From Brachypodius melanocephalos (Eukaryota; Chordata; Aves; Passeriformes; Pycnonotidae): a stretch of DNA of 64,000 bases. Below the pieces are notes generated by a model. The model saw only the letters and a program-made list of their open reading frames with translations. It ran no database searches and was not told the DNA's origin. The position numbers and the translations under genes were made by a program. Within the stretch, counting starts at the first letter, position 1. Every line of letters begins with the position of its first letter. Positions 32,701-42,999 of this stretch are shown here, piece by piece. The stretch lies in assembly GCA_013398615.1 (NCBI GenBank), contig VZSR01000393.1, positions 2,213,864 through 2,277,863 of the forward strand, read 5' to 3'.

Positions 32701-35229
32701 AGGTAAGGCACCTCACCTGGCCAGCAGGTGCCCCTCTCTGTTTGTGGTGGCTCTGACTCTGTCCCCCACCTTGAGGGAGGCTTTGCTTTGTGTTNNNNNN
32801 NNNNNNNNNNNNNNNNNNNNNNNNNNNNNNNNNNNNNNNNNNNNNNNNNNNNNNNNNNNNNNNNNNNNNNNNNNNNNNNNNNNNNNNNNNNNNNTTTCAT
32901 GATCCTGTAATATTGGGAGCTCTCACTTGCTGCTCAGCCCTGGAGATGTCCCTCCACCAAGAAAGAGCCACTCCCAGGGAATTTGGGATTTGGGCACGGC
33001 AGTGAGGAGCAGGTTCATCCTTCCCTGACGAGACGCTCCCATCCCTCTCCTCCCAGGCTATTCCCAGATGGTGATCAGCTTCTACTACAGCGGGAGGCTG
33101 GTGGGCCACGTCAGCACCTCGTGCTCTGAGGGCTGCAGGATCTCCCTGGGGCAGCCCTCGGGCCACGGGGAGAAGCTCTACGCCCCCGACGCCCTGGAGC
33201 ACGTCCGGTTCCCCTCGGCCGACGCCATCCAGAACGACCGCCAGAAGCAGATCACCAGGAAGCTCTTTGGGCACCTGGAGAGGGGAGTCCTCCTGCACAG
33301 CAACAAGCAGGGCATCTTCATCAAGAGGCTCTGCCAGGGCAGGGTCTTCTGGAGCGGCAACACCATGGCCTACAAGGACAGGCCCAACAAACTGGACCGG
33401 GACGAGGTGGTGAAGATCTTTGACACCAACTTGTTCTTCCGAGGTTGGTGGGAGCCTCCTGCTTTTTGGTGGTTGGGATTTCTGCTCTTCCCTGCGGGGA
33501 AGGAATCCCTGCAGTGGTTGGTTTGAGGTGTGGTGAACAGCCCTGGATGGCAGCAGTTTGGGGTTGGGAAACCTTCAGGGGATGGGATAACAGGGACAGT
33601 CCCTATGGCTCTGGCCAGAAACTCCCTGGAAAAGCTGAGGCAGTTGTGGGATCGCAAAGCCTCAGGACGATGCACAAAGGGTTTCTGCAGCTTGAGCCCA
33701 GTGTGAGACCCCCTTGGGCCCTGTGGTGGGGTTGGAAGGGTGGAGCTGCTGGGATCCCAAGTGCTCTGGATGAGCAGGTGACACTACCACACCTAGGAAG
33801 GAATAATGTGGTGTTTTAGGTCGTGTGGGAAATCCCAAAGTTGGAGGCTTTGCTTGAGCCCACGGCTTCCTTGCAGGGTGTTGGATCCCAGGGATGTGTG
33901 ACAAAGGCTGGCAGCCTCTGGAGGGCAAATTCCAAGTTTTCCTCTGTCCTTGCAGAGCTGCAGCAGTACTACAACAACCAGGGCCGCTTCCCAGACAGCA
34001 GAGTCATGCTGTGCTTCGGGGAGGAGTTCCCAGATGCCGTGCCCCTGAGGTGTAAACTCATCCTTGTCCAGGTATGGGAGAAAAAGGGACCCAGACAAGG
34101 TGGGAATTCTGCCAGCAGAGCTCCAGCTCCTGGAGCCGTGGGGCATTTGGGTGCCTGGATTGGGGTGGATGTGTGGTGCTTCTCCACAACCTCCTGAGAG
34201 GTGCTTGGGCTGCTGATTATCAAACTCCTGGAGCTGGGTTTGCAAATGAAACTCCCTCATGGAAGTTTTGTGAGCTGCAGGGAAATCTTTCCTTTTCCTC
34301 CTGATCCTAAATTGGCCCTGGGACTTTTGCCTTTTCCTGTGGGGAGTGGGGAAGTAAATCCCTGGACTGGTGGATTTAGGATCAGTCGATGATTGGCAGC
34401 AGTGGGGTTGGGAAACGTTAGGAGGGTGAAGCAGGGGATGGGATGTGGGGTCAGTCCCCAGAGCTCTGGCCAGAAACTTCTTGGAGAAGCTGCAGCAGTT
34501 CTAGGATTGAAAAGGCTCAGGACGGGGGGGTTCTGGAGCCTCTTGGGCCAACCAGGCTGTGGCAGCAGGGACATGACAGGGAGGGCACAGGGAGGGTGCG
34601 GCAGAGACCCACCAGGTCTGTGAGGTCCTGTGGGGGTTTTACAAGATCAGAGAGTGGTCCTGTGCCTCCTGCACAACTTCTGACCCTGTCACCTCCTGTT
34701 GTCTGCCCCAGTGGATCACTCTGGATGTGCTGGGACATCCCCCAGCCTGTCCTTGCTCCTCCATGTCCCTGCTGGCAGGAGCTCCTGGGGTTGTTCCTTT
34801 ATTCCTGCGGGTGTCTGTGGGGTCAGACCTGCTGTCCTGGCAGGACCTGCCCACCTGTGCTCTGCTGTGTCCCCCACCCCTTCTCCACTGGATGGAGCAG
34901 CAGGAGATGTCAGTGAAGCCTCAGTGAAGAGGTTTCTCTTTGGACATGTGTTTCTCTTTCATGCCAAAGCGGGGAGTGAAATTTGGAAACGGATGCAGCG
35001 ATTCTACGTGTAAATATTGAATATGAAAAGCTCAGGGATTTCTGACCTTTTCTCCCAGGTGGAGCAGCTGTACCTGAGGCAGGTGGTGGACGAGGCTGGG
35101 AAGAGCTGCAGCTCCAGCCCCATGCTCCCCATGGCTGAGGAGCCCCAGCACGAGCAGAGCTACCGGATCTTCCAGGACATCTGCGCCACGCGGCCGCTCT
35201 TCCGAGAGAACCAGCAGATCGCGGTCTGA
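29428..35229 (+). CDS. IRF8: Interferon regulatory factor 8
   Basis: IRF8 (ICSBP) is a nuclear transcription factor that specifies monocytes, dendritic cells and B cells and works with PU.1, BATF3 or other IRFs. Coding exons are 29428-29601, 30656-30839, 31800-31888, 32279-32390, 32655-32702, 33057-33443, 33956-34071 and 35059-35229. These sum to 1281 nt, 426 aa plus stop, the same length as human. The DNA-binding domain is residues 1-114 and starts MCDRNGGRRLRQWLIEQID. Its tryptophan cluster includes GLIWENEEK, PWKHAGK, AWAVFK and ATWKTRLRC. Thr80 and Lys108, positions mutated in human IRF8 deficiency, are conserved. The IRF-association domain spans roughly residues 200-375 (MVISFYYSGRLVGHVST, KLFGHLERGVLL, LCFGEEFPD, KLILVQ). 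The C terminus is LFRENQQIAV. The ATG lies one base after the exon 2 acceptor, so exon 1 is untranslated. Nearest paralog is IRF4. Confidence 0.98.
29712..29771. repeat. Poly(T)-rich tract in IRF8 intron 2
   Basis: About 60 bp of T with three single G interruptions, starting about 110 bp downstream of the exon 2 donor. It is prone to slippage, so its length in the assembly is uncertain. Confidence 0.9.
32795..32894. other. Assembly gap (100 N) in IRF8 intron 6
   Basis: 100 Ns of unknown real size. The flanking exons (32655-32702 and 33057-33443) join in phase, so no IRF8 coding sequence appears to be missing. Confidence 0.95.
33478..33700. repeat. Local duplicate in IRF8 intron 7 (copy 1)
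   Basis: It shares 'ggggttgggaaac', 'ctctggccagaaact' and a following 'gctg.ggcagtt...ggctcaggacg'-like series with 34318-34550 in intron 8. The offset at the best-matching block is 855 bp. Identity is moderate by eye. Confidence 0.72.
34318..34550. repeat. Local duplicate in IRF8 intron 8 (copy 2)
   Basis: Direct-orientation partner of 33478-33700. Exon 8 (33956-34071) lies between the copies and is not itself duplicated. Confidence 0.72.
34945..35058. repeat. Duplicate at the 3' end of IRF8 intron 8 (copy 1)
   Basis: From 'tgtgtttctctttc' to the branch-site and acceptor region, this segment matches 35801-35912 in the 3' UTR, for example 'gtgtaaatattgaatatgaa' against 'gtgtaaatactgaatgtgaa'. 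The offset is 856 bp. The acceptor AG of exon 9 lies at its right end. Confidence 0.85.
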
Positions 35230-35800
35230 GCCCTGCTCCCCTCACAGCCTGCCAGGCTGGCCTTATCCAGGCCCACATTAATCCCATCAGTGCCTAAAAA
35301 TCCCTTTTTTTTATTTTTTTTTTTCTTCCTTTTGGAGAGTTGGGTTTTGTTCTTTGCTGTTTCCAGTGCAGAGTCTGTATAAATCCAGTGGTGAAAATGT
35401 GAAAATTACCGTCAGCGAATAGGTTGGATGTTCGGTGCTTGTCCTGTCAACAATTGATGATAAAAATGACTTTTCTAGTCCCAGGACTGTGTATAGCTCG
35501 TGGCTGGGGGACAAGGGAGCATCCAAGCTGTGCAGGAAGGTCAGGGCTGGCTTTGTTTTGTGTTGCCTTTGTTAATGGCCAGTCAAGCAGAACCAAAAAT
35601 CAACAGCTGTAACCAGCTGCCCCAGCGATCTGCAACTCAGACCTTGCTGAGAGCAGCAATTGGATAGGAGGTGACTCTTGGAAAAGCCTTAGGATGCTCA
35701 AATTTAGGAAATTATATCCAGGAATCAGCTTTCCCCCTTCGAAGAGTCCTGCTGATGGAGGGCAGGGTGTGCCTCCCAATTTATTTTTTGCTGTGAGATT

Positions 35801-35912
35801 TATGTGTTTCTCTTTCGTGCCAAAGTGGAGTGAAGCTTGGAAACCGATGCAGAGATTCTATGTGTAAATACTGAATGTGAAAACTTGGGAATCTTATTTT
35901 TTCCTGACCAGA
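35801..35912. repeat. Duplicate of the intron 8 end inside the IRF8 3' UTR (copy 2)
   Basis: Partner of 34945-35058. The copy extends to 'tttcctgaccag', so a CAG that corresponds to the exon 9 acceptor region is also present. No exon 9-like sequence follows it. Confidence 0.82.
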
Positions 35913-36208
35913 GCCAGAGTTTATATAAATATAGAGAATTTTAATTTTTCAAGATTGCAGCCTAGTGTGAATAGCTTGGCTTCACCCTCCCAGACACACG
36001 TGTGGGGCTCTCCCAAGCGTGTCCAGGCAGCGTCATCCATGTGTAAATCCTCATTTTCACAGCTTCTGTGTGTGGCCCCAGCTCTGGGGAGCTGCTGGTG
36101 CCTCCCAAAGCAGGACTGCACATGTGTGCGTGCCACCAAAGCTGCCTATTTATTGTATGCCTGAGGTTTATTAGAATTTTTTTTGGTAAATTTTTATATC
36201 TCCCTGCA

Positions 36209-36214
36209 ATTAAA
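36209..36214 (+). terminator. IRF8 poly(A) signal ATTAAA
   Basis: ATTAAA is followed within 30 nt by 'tgtatttctcttgcaatgtg' and a T/G-rich downstream element. It lies 980 nt after the stop codon. Confidence 0.75.
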
Positions 36215-36405
36215 GTGCTATATTTTGTATTTCTCTTGCAATGTGGTTTTTGGGTGTGATGAGTGGGGCTCTCAGAGCTGGTGGGCTGAGTCTGGGATCT
36301 CTGACTTGCCCCTAATTTGGTTTTACCTGTGGTGGGGTTTGTGTTGAGCCTCTGTCTCCTCCTTCCTCTTCCCAGAACTTCCTGGGTTCATCTCCAGGCA
36401 GGAAA

Positions 36406-36416
36406 GAAATGAGTCA
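36406..36416 (+). promoter_or_regulatory. Candidate AP-1/IRF composite element (AICE)
   Basis: GAAATGAGTCA joins an IRF half-site (GAAA) directly to a consensus AP-1 heptamer (TGAGTCA). This is the zero-spacing form bound by BATF/JUN with IRF4 or IRF8. It lies about 190 bp downstream of the IRF8 poly(A) signal. It is a sequence match only; activity is not shown. Confidence 0.5.
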
Positions 36417-36721
36417 AAATGCTGTAATGCAATGGAGGGAGGGAAATGGGATCACTTGGAGAGCCTTCATTCCAGGGGGGAAGGAGGAACATGTGTCCCT
36501 GCTCATCTGCACAGCCCTGAGCTGGGTGTGATGCTTCAAGGTCATGGGGTGGGGGCAGTTTTTTATGGTTGTGTCCAAAAACTTCCTCTTTTCCCATGGG
36601 AAATGGGAGCATTTCCCCACTGTCCTCTCGTGGTGTAATCCCAGCCAGGTGCCTCCCTCATTCCCTGTTACCCCTTCAGGGGGAGGGGAATTGGAAGGAA
36701 AAACCCTGTGGATTGAGAACA

Positions 36722-36950
36722 GTTTAATATTTGGAAGAAATTCTTTGGGAAGAAATTCCTCCCTGTGAGGGTGCTGAGGTCCTGGCACAGGTTGTCCAGC
36801 GAAGCTGTGGATCCCTGGAAATACTGAGTGAAAGGTTTGATGGTGCTTGGAGCAGTCTGGGATAGTGGAAGGTGTCCCTGCCCACGGCAGGGGGTGGACT
36901 GAGAGGAGTTTTAAGGTCCCTTTTAATGCACACCATTCAGGGATTCCACT
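36722..36950 (+). mobile_element. CR1 LINE 3' fragment
   Basis: Sense CR1: 'agaaattcctccctgtgagg', 'ctggcacaggttgtccagcg', 'ggaaggtgtccctgcccacg', ending 'aaggtcccttttaatgcaca'. It is longer and better kept than most fragments here. Confidence 0.9.
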
Positions 36951-39900
36951 TACAGAAATATGAAGTAATTGTAAGGAAAAGGAAAGAGGAATAAGAGCGA
37001 AGGGAAGCAAGTGATGCACAATACAATTGCTCATCCCTGCTGAGAAGAAAATGAGCTCCATCCCAGCAGAAACCAGGACCCTTCTCCATCCAGATTTCTC
37101 AGGGGTCTGCTCTAGGGGGGGTGCCCTGAGAGGGGAGAACCAGCTTGAACTCTGTGATCAAACAGGATGAAGGGAATTCCTCCATCCTTGCCCCAGCCCT
37201 GTTGGTGGGATGCTCGTGGTCCTGCCTTTGTGCACATCCCCTGCAGGCACTGCAGCGCTTGGATTTGATGCCTTTGAGAAGAGCTGCACACCAAGGTATT
37301 TTAGGATACACCAGGATCCCGAAGGCAAAGCAGACCCCAACATCCCAACGATGGGATGCTGTGCCACTGAGATGGGGATGGCACCTCTGAGTGCACTGTG
37401 AGCGCTGCTCAGCCTTTCTCTGCTCTTCCCGAGGATCCCACGGGATTTAATCCTGCTCCCTCAGAGGGTGAGGCAGCCTCACCCCCCTTGGGGGCTGGCA
37501 GGGTGGAGGTGGGAGCGAGGCACCGCCGCGGGCTGTGCTGGAACAACACGTGAGACACGCGCTGGGCTGGAGCCTGGCGCAGCAGAAACCCCGCTGGTGG
37601 TTTCCCCAGATGTGCAGGGCCAAGTCCTTCCCCAGAAACCATCACCTTGTGCTCGCCTGGAGCCACCTGCTCCTGCCCAGGGCTCTTTCAATTTCCACCC
37701 CAGACCGCGGAAGAGCCGTGGGGAGCTGAGGTGCCTTTTATTGCACTGGGTATTTTTAGGGTTGTCTCAGAGCTCAGAGCTCGGTTTGGGACCTTAACCA
37801 GCACCGTGGCTTCCATCCCAAAGAGATTCCAGGAGGAAATGCCTGGTAGGTGAGGAGGGACTGGGAAGGAGCCAGTGGGATGCAAGAATGGTAATGTGAT
37901 TGTGAGCAGGGGTCTCATTTCAGGTCAGGTAGGGCTTGCAGAACTGCTGGGTTTAGGTTTAATGCCTGGATTTGGATGGGGTTTAGGCCTAAGCTGGGTT
38001 TCCCCATCCTGCAATCCATCATGAGGAAGCCTCCAAGGCTGATGCTCCAGAACAGATTTCAAGGTAAAAGCACTGATTCCACCCAGGAGTGCTCTGGGCC
38101 AGAGTCACCGTGGCTTTTGTGAAATTCCAGAGGGAATTCCTGCCCGTCTCTCACTTCCCCTGGCACTGCCAGCCCTATCTGGGAAGCTGGTGGGGTGTGG
38201 AAGTGCCCCAATCCACAGGCAGTGCCTGCATCCTGGGCACCCATCCCTGCACCTTGCCTGGCCCTGGGCAGCTCCAGGGAGCTGCTGGTGCAGCTGTGCC
38301 CTGTCTTGGTGGTTTTGGGTGACTGGTGACTCAAAAACTTTCGTTGGTTTCTGTTCATTTGGGTTCCTCACTGTCACCTCCCTGAAGTGAAACCTCAGTG
38401 CCAGTGTGGGCTCCTCTCTGCCAGTGCCTTGTGTGCTGGCAAGTCCCAAAAGTGGCCCAAGTTTTTGGCTGAGGGCCCTGTTCCCAAACCCTGGGGGTGA
38501 TTTATCCCCTGCATCCCCTCCATTGAATGATCCTCCCGGTGTAGCAGGACAGTGGAGCATAAATGAGAAGCTTGGACTGCCCTCCCCAAAATTCTTGCTG
38601 CTTTTTTTTTGGGGTTTCCCACACTTGGAGTCAGAGCAGCAGCACCATCAAACTCCTGCTTGATGTCAGGATATGTCCTTGCTTCCCAGGAAGGCCTGTG
38701 GGAATGGGAAGGGAATTCCTGGGAGTTGCCCAGGCTGAACTCCTGCCTTCAAGAGCAGAAGGTTCCACATGGGAAGGCGACTGAGGCTTGGTTTCCGTGA
38801 AGAAAACCTTAACTTGCAGGACATGCGTGGTTCCCTCAAGAATATTTGGGAAGTTACCAAATCCTCCTGGTATCTGGCAGAGAAGGGTGGACCAGGGCAG
38901 GAAATTTGGGGGAATTTTGTAAGATTTTCCGACCTAAAGACATCTACTCTGTGGTGGACACGGGAACGTTTTGATTTCTGGATGCTGCAAAGGATGAGAT
39001 CAGCACTGCAGCCCCTTGATGACTGACTCAGGGATGTCATTTGGGTTCAAAGCCATCCTTTCTCCTGAGATTTGTGGCTGGAAGGTGGTTGAGTCTCTGG
39101 GCACCATTTTCCTCGGGAGAAAATGAGCTGGGTTATATCCTGGGTTGTATTTAATCTTGTTTGTGGTGTGTTTCTGGAGTTCCCCAGGACGTGTCCTCCA
39201 GCAAACACCAAAAACCCCACTGAAGGTGGCTTGAGGAGAGGAATTCAGCGTCCATGAGGACAAGAAGTGTGTGAGGAGTCACCTAGTGCCAAACCTGCGC
39301 CAAGAACGAGCTTGATGATCTGGGGAGGAGGAAGGCGAGCTTTGCTCCCGCTAAATCCCGAGATTTACCCCAGCTCAACCTGGAGAAAGAGGAAAAGCTC
39401 TGCAGGCGCCTCCATCCAGGGCTGTGCAACCACAAGTCGGTGGCAGGTCCCAGCTCACGGTTGAACTGCTGGGGAATCCAAGGCCCAGCAGCTCCAGCTG
39501 CTTCCTCCAACCTGCGCCCGCCCGGCGCCGGCCCCCCCAGGCGCCTCTCGGGGCGTTAGAAAACAAACAGTCACTTTTTATTTCTAGACACCAGCCTCTC
39601 CAACTGCTTCGATTGCTCAATTCCCCTCCTCCTTTCAGCTCAGCGGACTGTCCAGAGAGAGCTTCTCCAGGCTCTTCCTGCGAGGTGTTGTAATGGGGGA
39701 GCAGACCCCTCCCCACGCGGGCTCTGTCTCCTCTGGAAGCCGCTTGGAGGCTCCTGCCTCCTTTCCCAAAGGGATTTATGCCCCCCTTGGGTGGTTCTAT
39801 GGCCAAGGATGATGATTTGTGTTGGAAACCTGGCAGGAAAATCCATCCAGGGTTGACTTTGGTGGATCTTGCCCTGTTTTCTGACTGGTTTTTTTGACAT

Positions 39901-40755
39901 GGTTTCATGTGACACTTTTCAATTGTCTTCTGGTCTGGGTGGATGGTGGGGCTTGGTTCAAGGGCCAAACCATGAGGTCAGCCAAGGGCACCTCCACAGC
40001 TCTGAGCATCTCAGCTCCGTCAAAAGAAGGAAGAGGAGGTGGTGGGAAGAGCTGAGGATGGGGAGGCTGAAGCTGCAGGATTTCCTCAAGCTGGGCTTGG
40101 CTGCAGGAAGGAGATCCCAAACCCCAGAAGACGTGACAGCCACTTAATTTTCAGAATCAGCTTTTGACAGATGCCCTCTCCCTCTGCAGGTCTTCGCCTG
40201 AACGCCAGGTCATGCAAACAGGCTCCACCCAAGCCACAGCAGCAAAGATAGCACGGGAGAAACACGGCGATATTTGCACAGAAATTTGGGTTTGTTGTGA
40301 GACCAAATCCAGGCTGAAATCCCCTCCCTTCCCCCTCAGTCTGCCTGGGCTTAGGGGCTGTGTCCTGCTCTGACATGTTTTTATTGCAGGTGATTTGTTT
40401 GCAGTAAGCAAACACCCAGATGCATCAGGCAGCCATGAAAACCAGTCTGAGCTTTGTCTGTGGGTCTGGGTGGCCCAGAGCCACCAGGTAACCTCAGCAG
40501 AACCTGGTCTCAGCCCTGAAATGGAAATGGGAAGAAGCAAAAGGGCATTTCAGGCCATTGCAAAAGGAGGTCTTTGCAATGTGACGGTTAAAAAAAATAC
40601 TCCAAGCTGGGGAAATATTCCTTTTCCTTCTTTTTCACCCCAATGTGTGAATGCAGTTCGGTGTTCAGAAGAGTTCTGCTGGGAGAATAGTTCACATGGG
40701 ATGTGTAAAACCTCTTTACTCTGTGCTGGGTGTTTTTCAGAGAAATGCAAATCAT
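36951..40755. other. Intergenic sequence, no gene seen
   Basis: No exon, RNA gene or clear repeat was recognised in this 3.8 kb. By synteny it belongs to the interval between IRF8 and the FOXF1 cluster. A modestly GC-rich stretch occurs at 39,460-39,560. Confidence 0.45.
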
Positions 40756-40756
40756 A

Positions 40757-40860
40757 GAAACATGGAAGGATTTGGGTTGGAAACCTGAAAGTTTATCTTA
40801 TTCCAGCCTCTCCCTAGAGGTTGGAATACCTTCCACTGGACCAGGCTGCTCAAAACTAAA
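40757..40860 (-). mobile_element. CR1 LINE 3' fragment
   Basis: Antisense CR1 3' end: 'catggaaggatttgggttgg', 'ccttccactggaccaggctg'. Its continuation has been lost. Confidence 0.82.
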
Positions 40861-42595
40861 AGAATAATGAGATTTTTAGTCTTTGGAGCAATCAGTTTCA
40901 ATAATATCAATTTCCAGCATCCCATGGTTCCTGCCTTTTCTTCTGTTGGGCTTCAGAGGGAGGACTGAGGGATGTGGAAGCAACAGTGGTTTGAAACAAG
41001 TGATTCCCTGCCTGTGTCTTTCTGTTCTGTATTTGAGGAGTAACCACTTCTCCCTGAGGTAAATCTGGCTCGTGGACAGGTCTGCAGGGTTGGTCCTCTC
41101 AGGGATCACAGCTAGAAAATACCAAGAAGGATCATCTTGGGGAATGTTTTTACACCTCTGCCCCATAAATACACTCTGGTTTTGTTTTGGAGGAGGGTCT
41201 GGACACCTCTTTTGTAAAAATACCAAATATTCCAGATTTGCTGATTTGCTTTGCTGCTTCAACCCAAGTTTTCTCTGTTTGCTGCTAAATTCTCATGAGC
41301 AATGCGACCTCCAGTCCTTCCTCGGGCAGATGGTGAGGTCTGAAGGAGATTTGATCCAAGGAGAGATGGGCAGAGCCTCTCAGCTCTGTGTTCAGGTGGG
41401 GAAGAAGAGACCCTCTGCTTGCATTTAAGGCAAGGAGGGAAAAATCAGCGGGAGAGGTTCACTTGTGGTGTCAGCAGCAAGGGCAAGGAGAGCTGGAGGA
41501 AGGAGGCTTGTGGCTGGGAAGGTGGGGAAGGTGGTCTGTGGTGTTCACCACCGAGCAGGAGATGGGAAAGGAGGGGCAAAGTGAGAGATGCTGGTGGTTG
41601 GAGGGAGTTCATCGCTGGTGCAGCTCAGGAAGTCGATGGAGAAGGGTGAACATCTGCCCTGTCAAAAGTCCAGCCCTGATCCTGCTCAGCATCACCCACA
41701 GAGCCCTGGGAGGGGAAGGAGCAAGCGTGGCTGAGCTGAACCCCAAAACCGGGGGCGAGGGAAGCCTGGAGCAGGGGTTGTGCTGCAGCACAGAGGGTCA
41801 GAGCCCCCAGCACAGCTCCCTTCTCCATGGACATCCTTAATCCCCTTAACCCGCTCATGGCCGTGGAGTGATGGCCGGGAGCTGGATTAGGTGGGGATGG
41901 GATCAGAAAGGAGAGAGTGATTCCACCCCTCTGCTGGGCAGGACACAGCCCCAGCCTCTCCTGGGAGAGGGGGAGTCTCCTGGGCTCCCCCTGAGGAACA
42001 TCTCTGGTGTCTGCTCGATTCCTCTTTCCTGCCCACAGCCAGTGACGGTGCTGGGTCTCCTTTTGTGGGGCTGAGATGAGGCAGGAGACCAACATCAGGC
42101 TGGATGGTGGGGAAACAACCCACCTGTGCCCACCCTGTGTGCCTCTGCCCTCGGGGGGGATGTGGGAAACTCTCGGTCTGCACAAGAGTCTGGAAATTCT
42201 GGGGTAATTTTAACCTTGCCGTGGGTTGTGAGAAACCGAGGGGTTTTACAGCTTTGCTGGGCTGGGAAATCAAAGTCATGGGGTGCAGCTCCCCCAGGAG
42301 AAACATTGAGTCCCAGCTGGAGCAGGGCAGGATCGGTGCGAGCCCTCAGGATTGTGATCCCCTGGAATGTCCTTTCCCATCCTCTCAGGCTGAGGGCTGT
42401 GCCCTCTGATGAAACACAGAGCAGTGGTGACTCAGGGGAAATTAATTTTCAAGGCGGGCAGTGGTTTGGGATGTTTAGAAAAAGCACAGTTTCTTAATTT
42501 CCCCCCATCAGGTTTTCTGGGTGAAGCTTCTCGCTGTAAGGACGAGTCTTGAAGCCAAGAGATGCCATTGCAGGAGGGTTTTGAGCACCAGGGAG
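40861..42595. other. Intergenic sequence, nothing recognised
   Basis: No gene or well-defined repeat was seen. Several short open frames exist but none has exon-like ends or a familiar protein sequence. Confidence 0.45.
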
Positions 42596-42599
42596 GATT

Positions 42600-42655
42600 T
42601 TGTATTGTTTGGACTAGACGACCTTTAACGATCCCTTCCATCCCAAATTATTTTA
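42600..42655 (+). mobile_element. CR1 LINE terminal fragment
   Basis: 'tttggactagacgaccttta' followed by 'gatcccttccatcccaaatt' is the last ~55 bp of a sense CR1 3' end. Confidence 0.75.
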
Positions 42656-42852
42656 CCTGGCCTGGAACCCTTCCTGCTGAGAACCTGAAACTACAGAGGT
42701 CTCAATGTGAAAGCAAAACCTGGCCTCGGTTTTGCCTTGTTGGGAAATTATTCCGTGTTTCTGGTAAAGTGACATCATCCTTTTGAGCTGCTGCAGGAAA
42801 AAGGGGTCACTGTGTCATTTCTGGTCCTCTCTCTCTTAATTTTGGCTCTTCA

Positions 42853-42998
42853 CAGAATTCCAGAAAGTTCTGGGTTGGAAAGCATTTTAAAGCTCATCCA
42901 GCCCCACTGGAGACACCTTCCACTAACTCAGGCTGCTCCAAGCCTGGACAAACCTGGCCTTGGACACTTCCAGGGGTGGGGCGGCCACATCTTGAAGA
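42853..42998 (-). mobile_element. CR1 LINE 3' fragment
   Basis: Antisense CR1: 'ttctgggttggaaagcattt', 'ccttccactaactcaggctg', 'ccttggacacttccaggggt'. Confidence 0.88.
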
Positions 42999-42999
42999 G

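Larger units (their letters stand above)
35230..36235 (+). other. IRF8 3' untranslated region
   Basis: About 1 kb of T- and A-rich sequence between the IRF8 stop and the ATTAAA signal. It contains the duplicated block 35801-35912 and ATTTA pentamers near 35779 and 36147, which may affect mRNA stability. Confidence 0.7.

Noticed and set aside
31754..32902. Plus-strand open frame of 382 codons treated as one exon
   Set aside because: It is IRF8 exons 4-6 plus the introns between them. The exon boundaries have good GT-AG sites and the spliced product matches the 426-aa family length. The open introns are reported as a finding instead.
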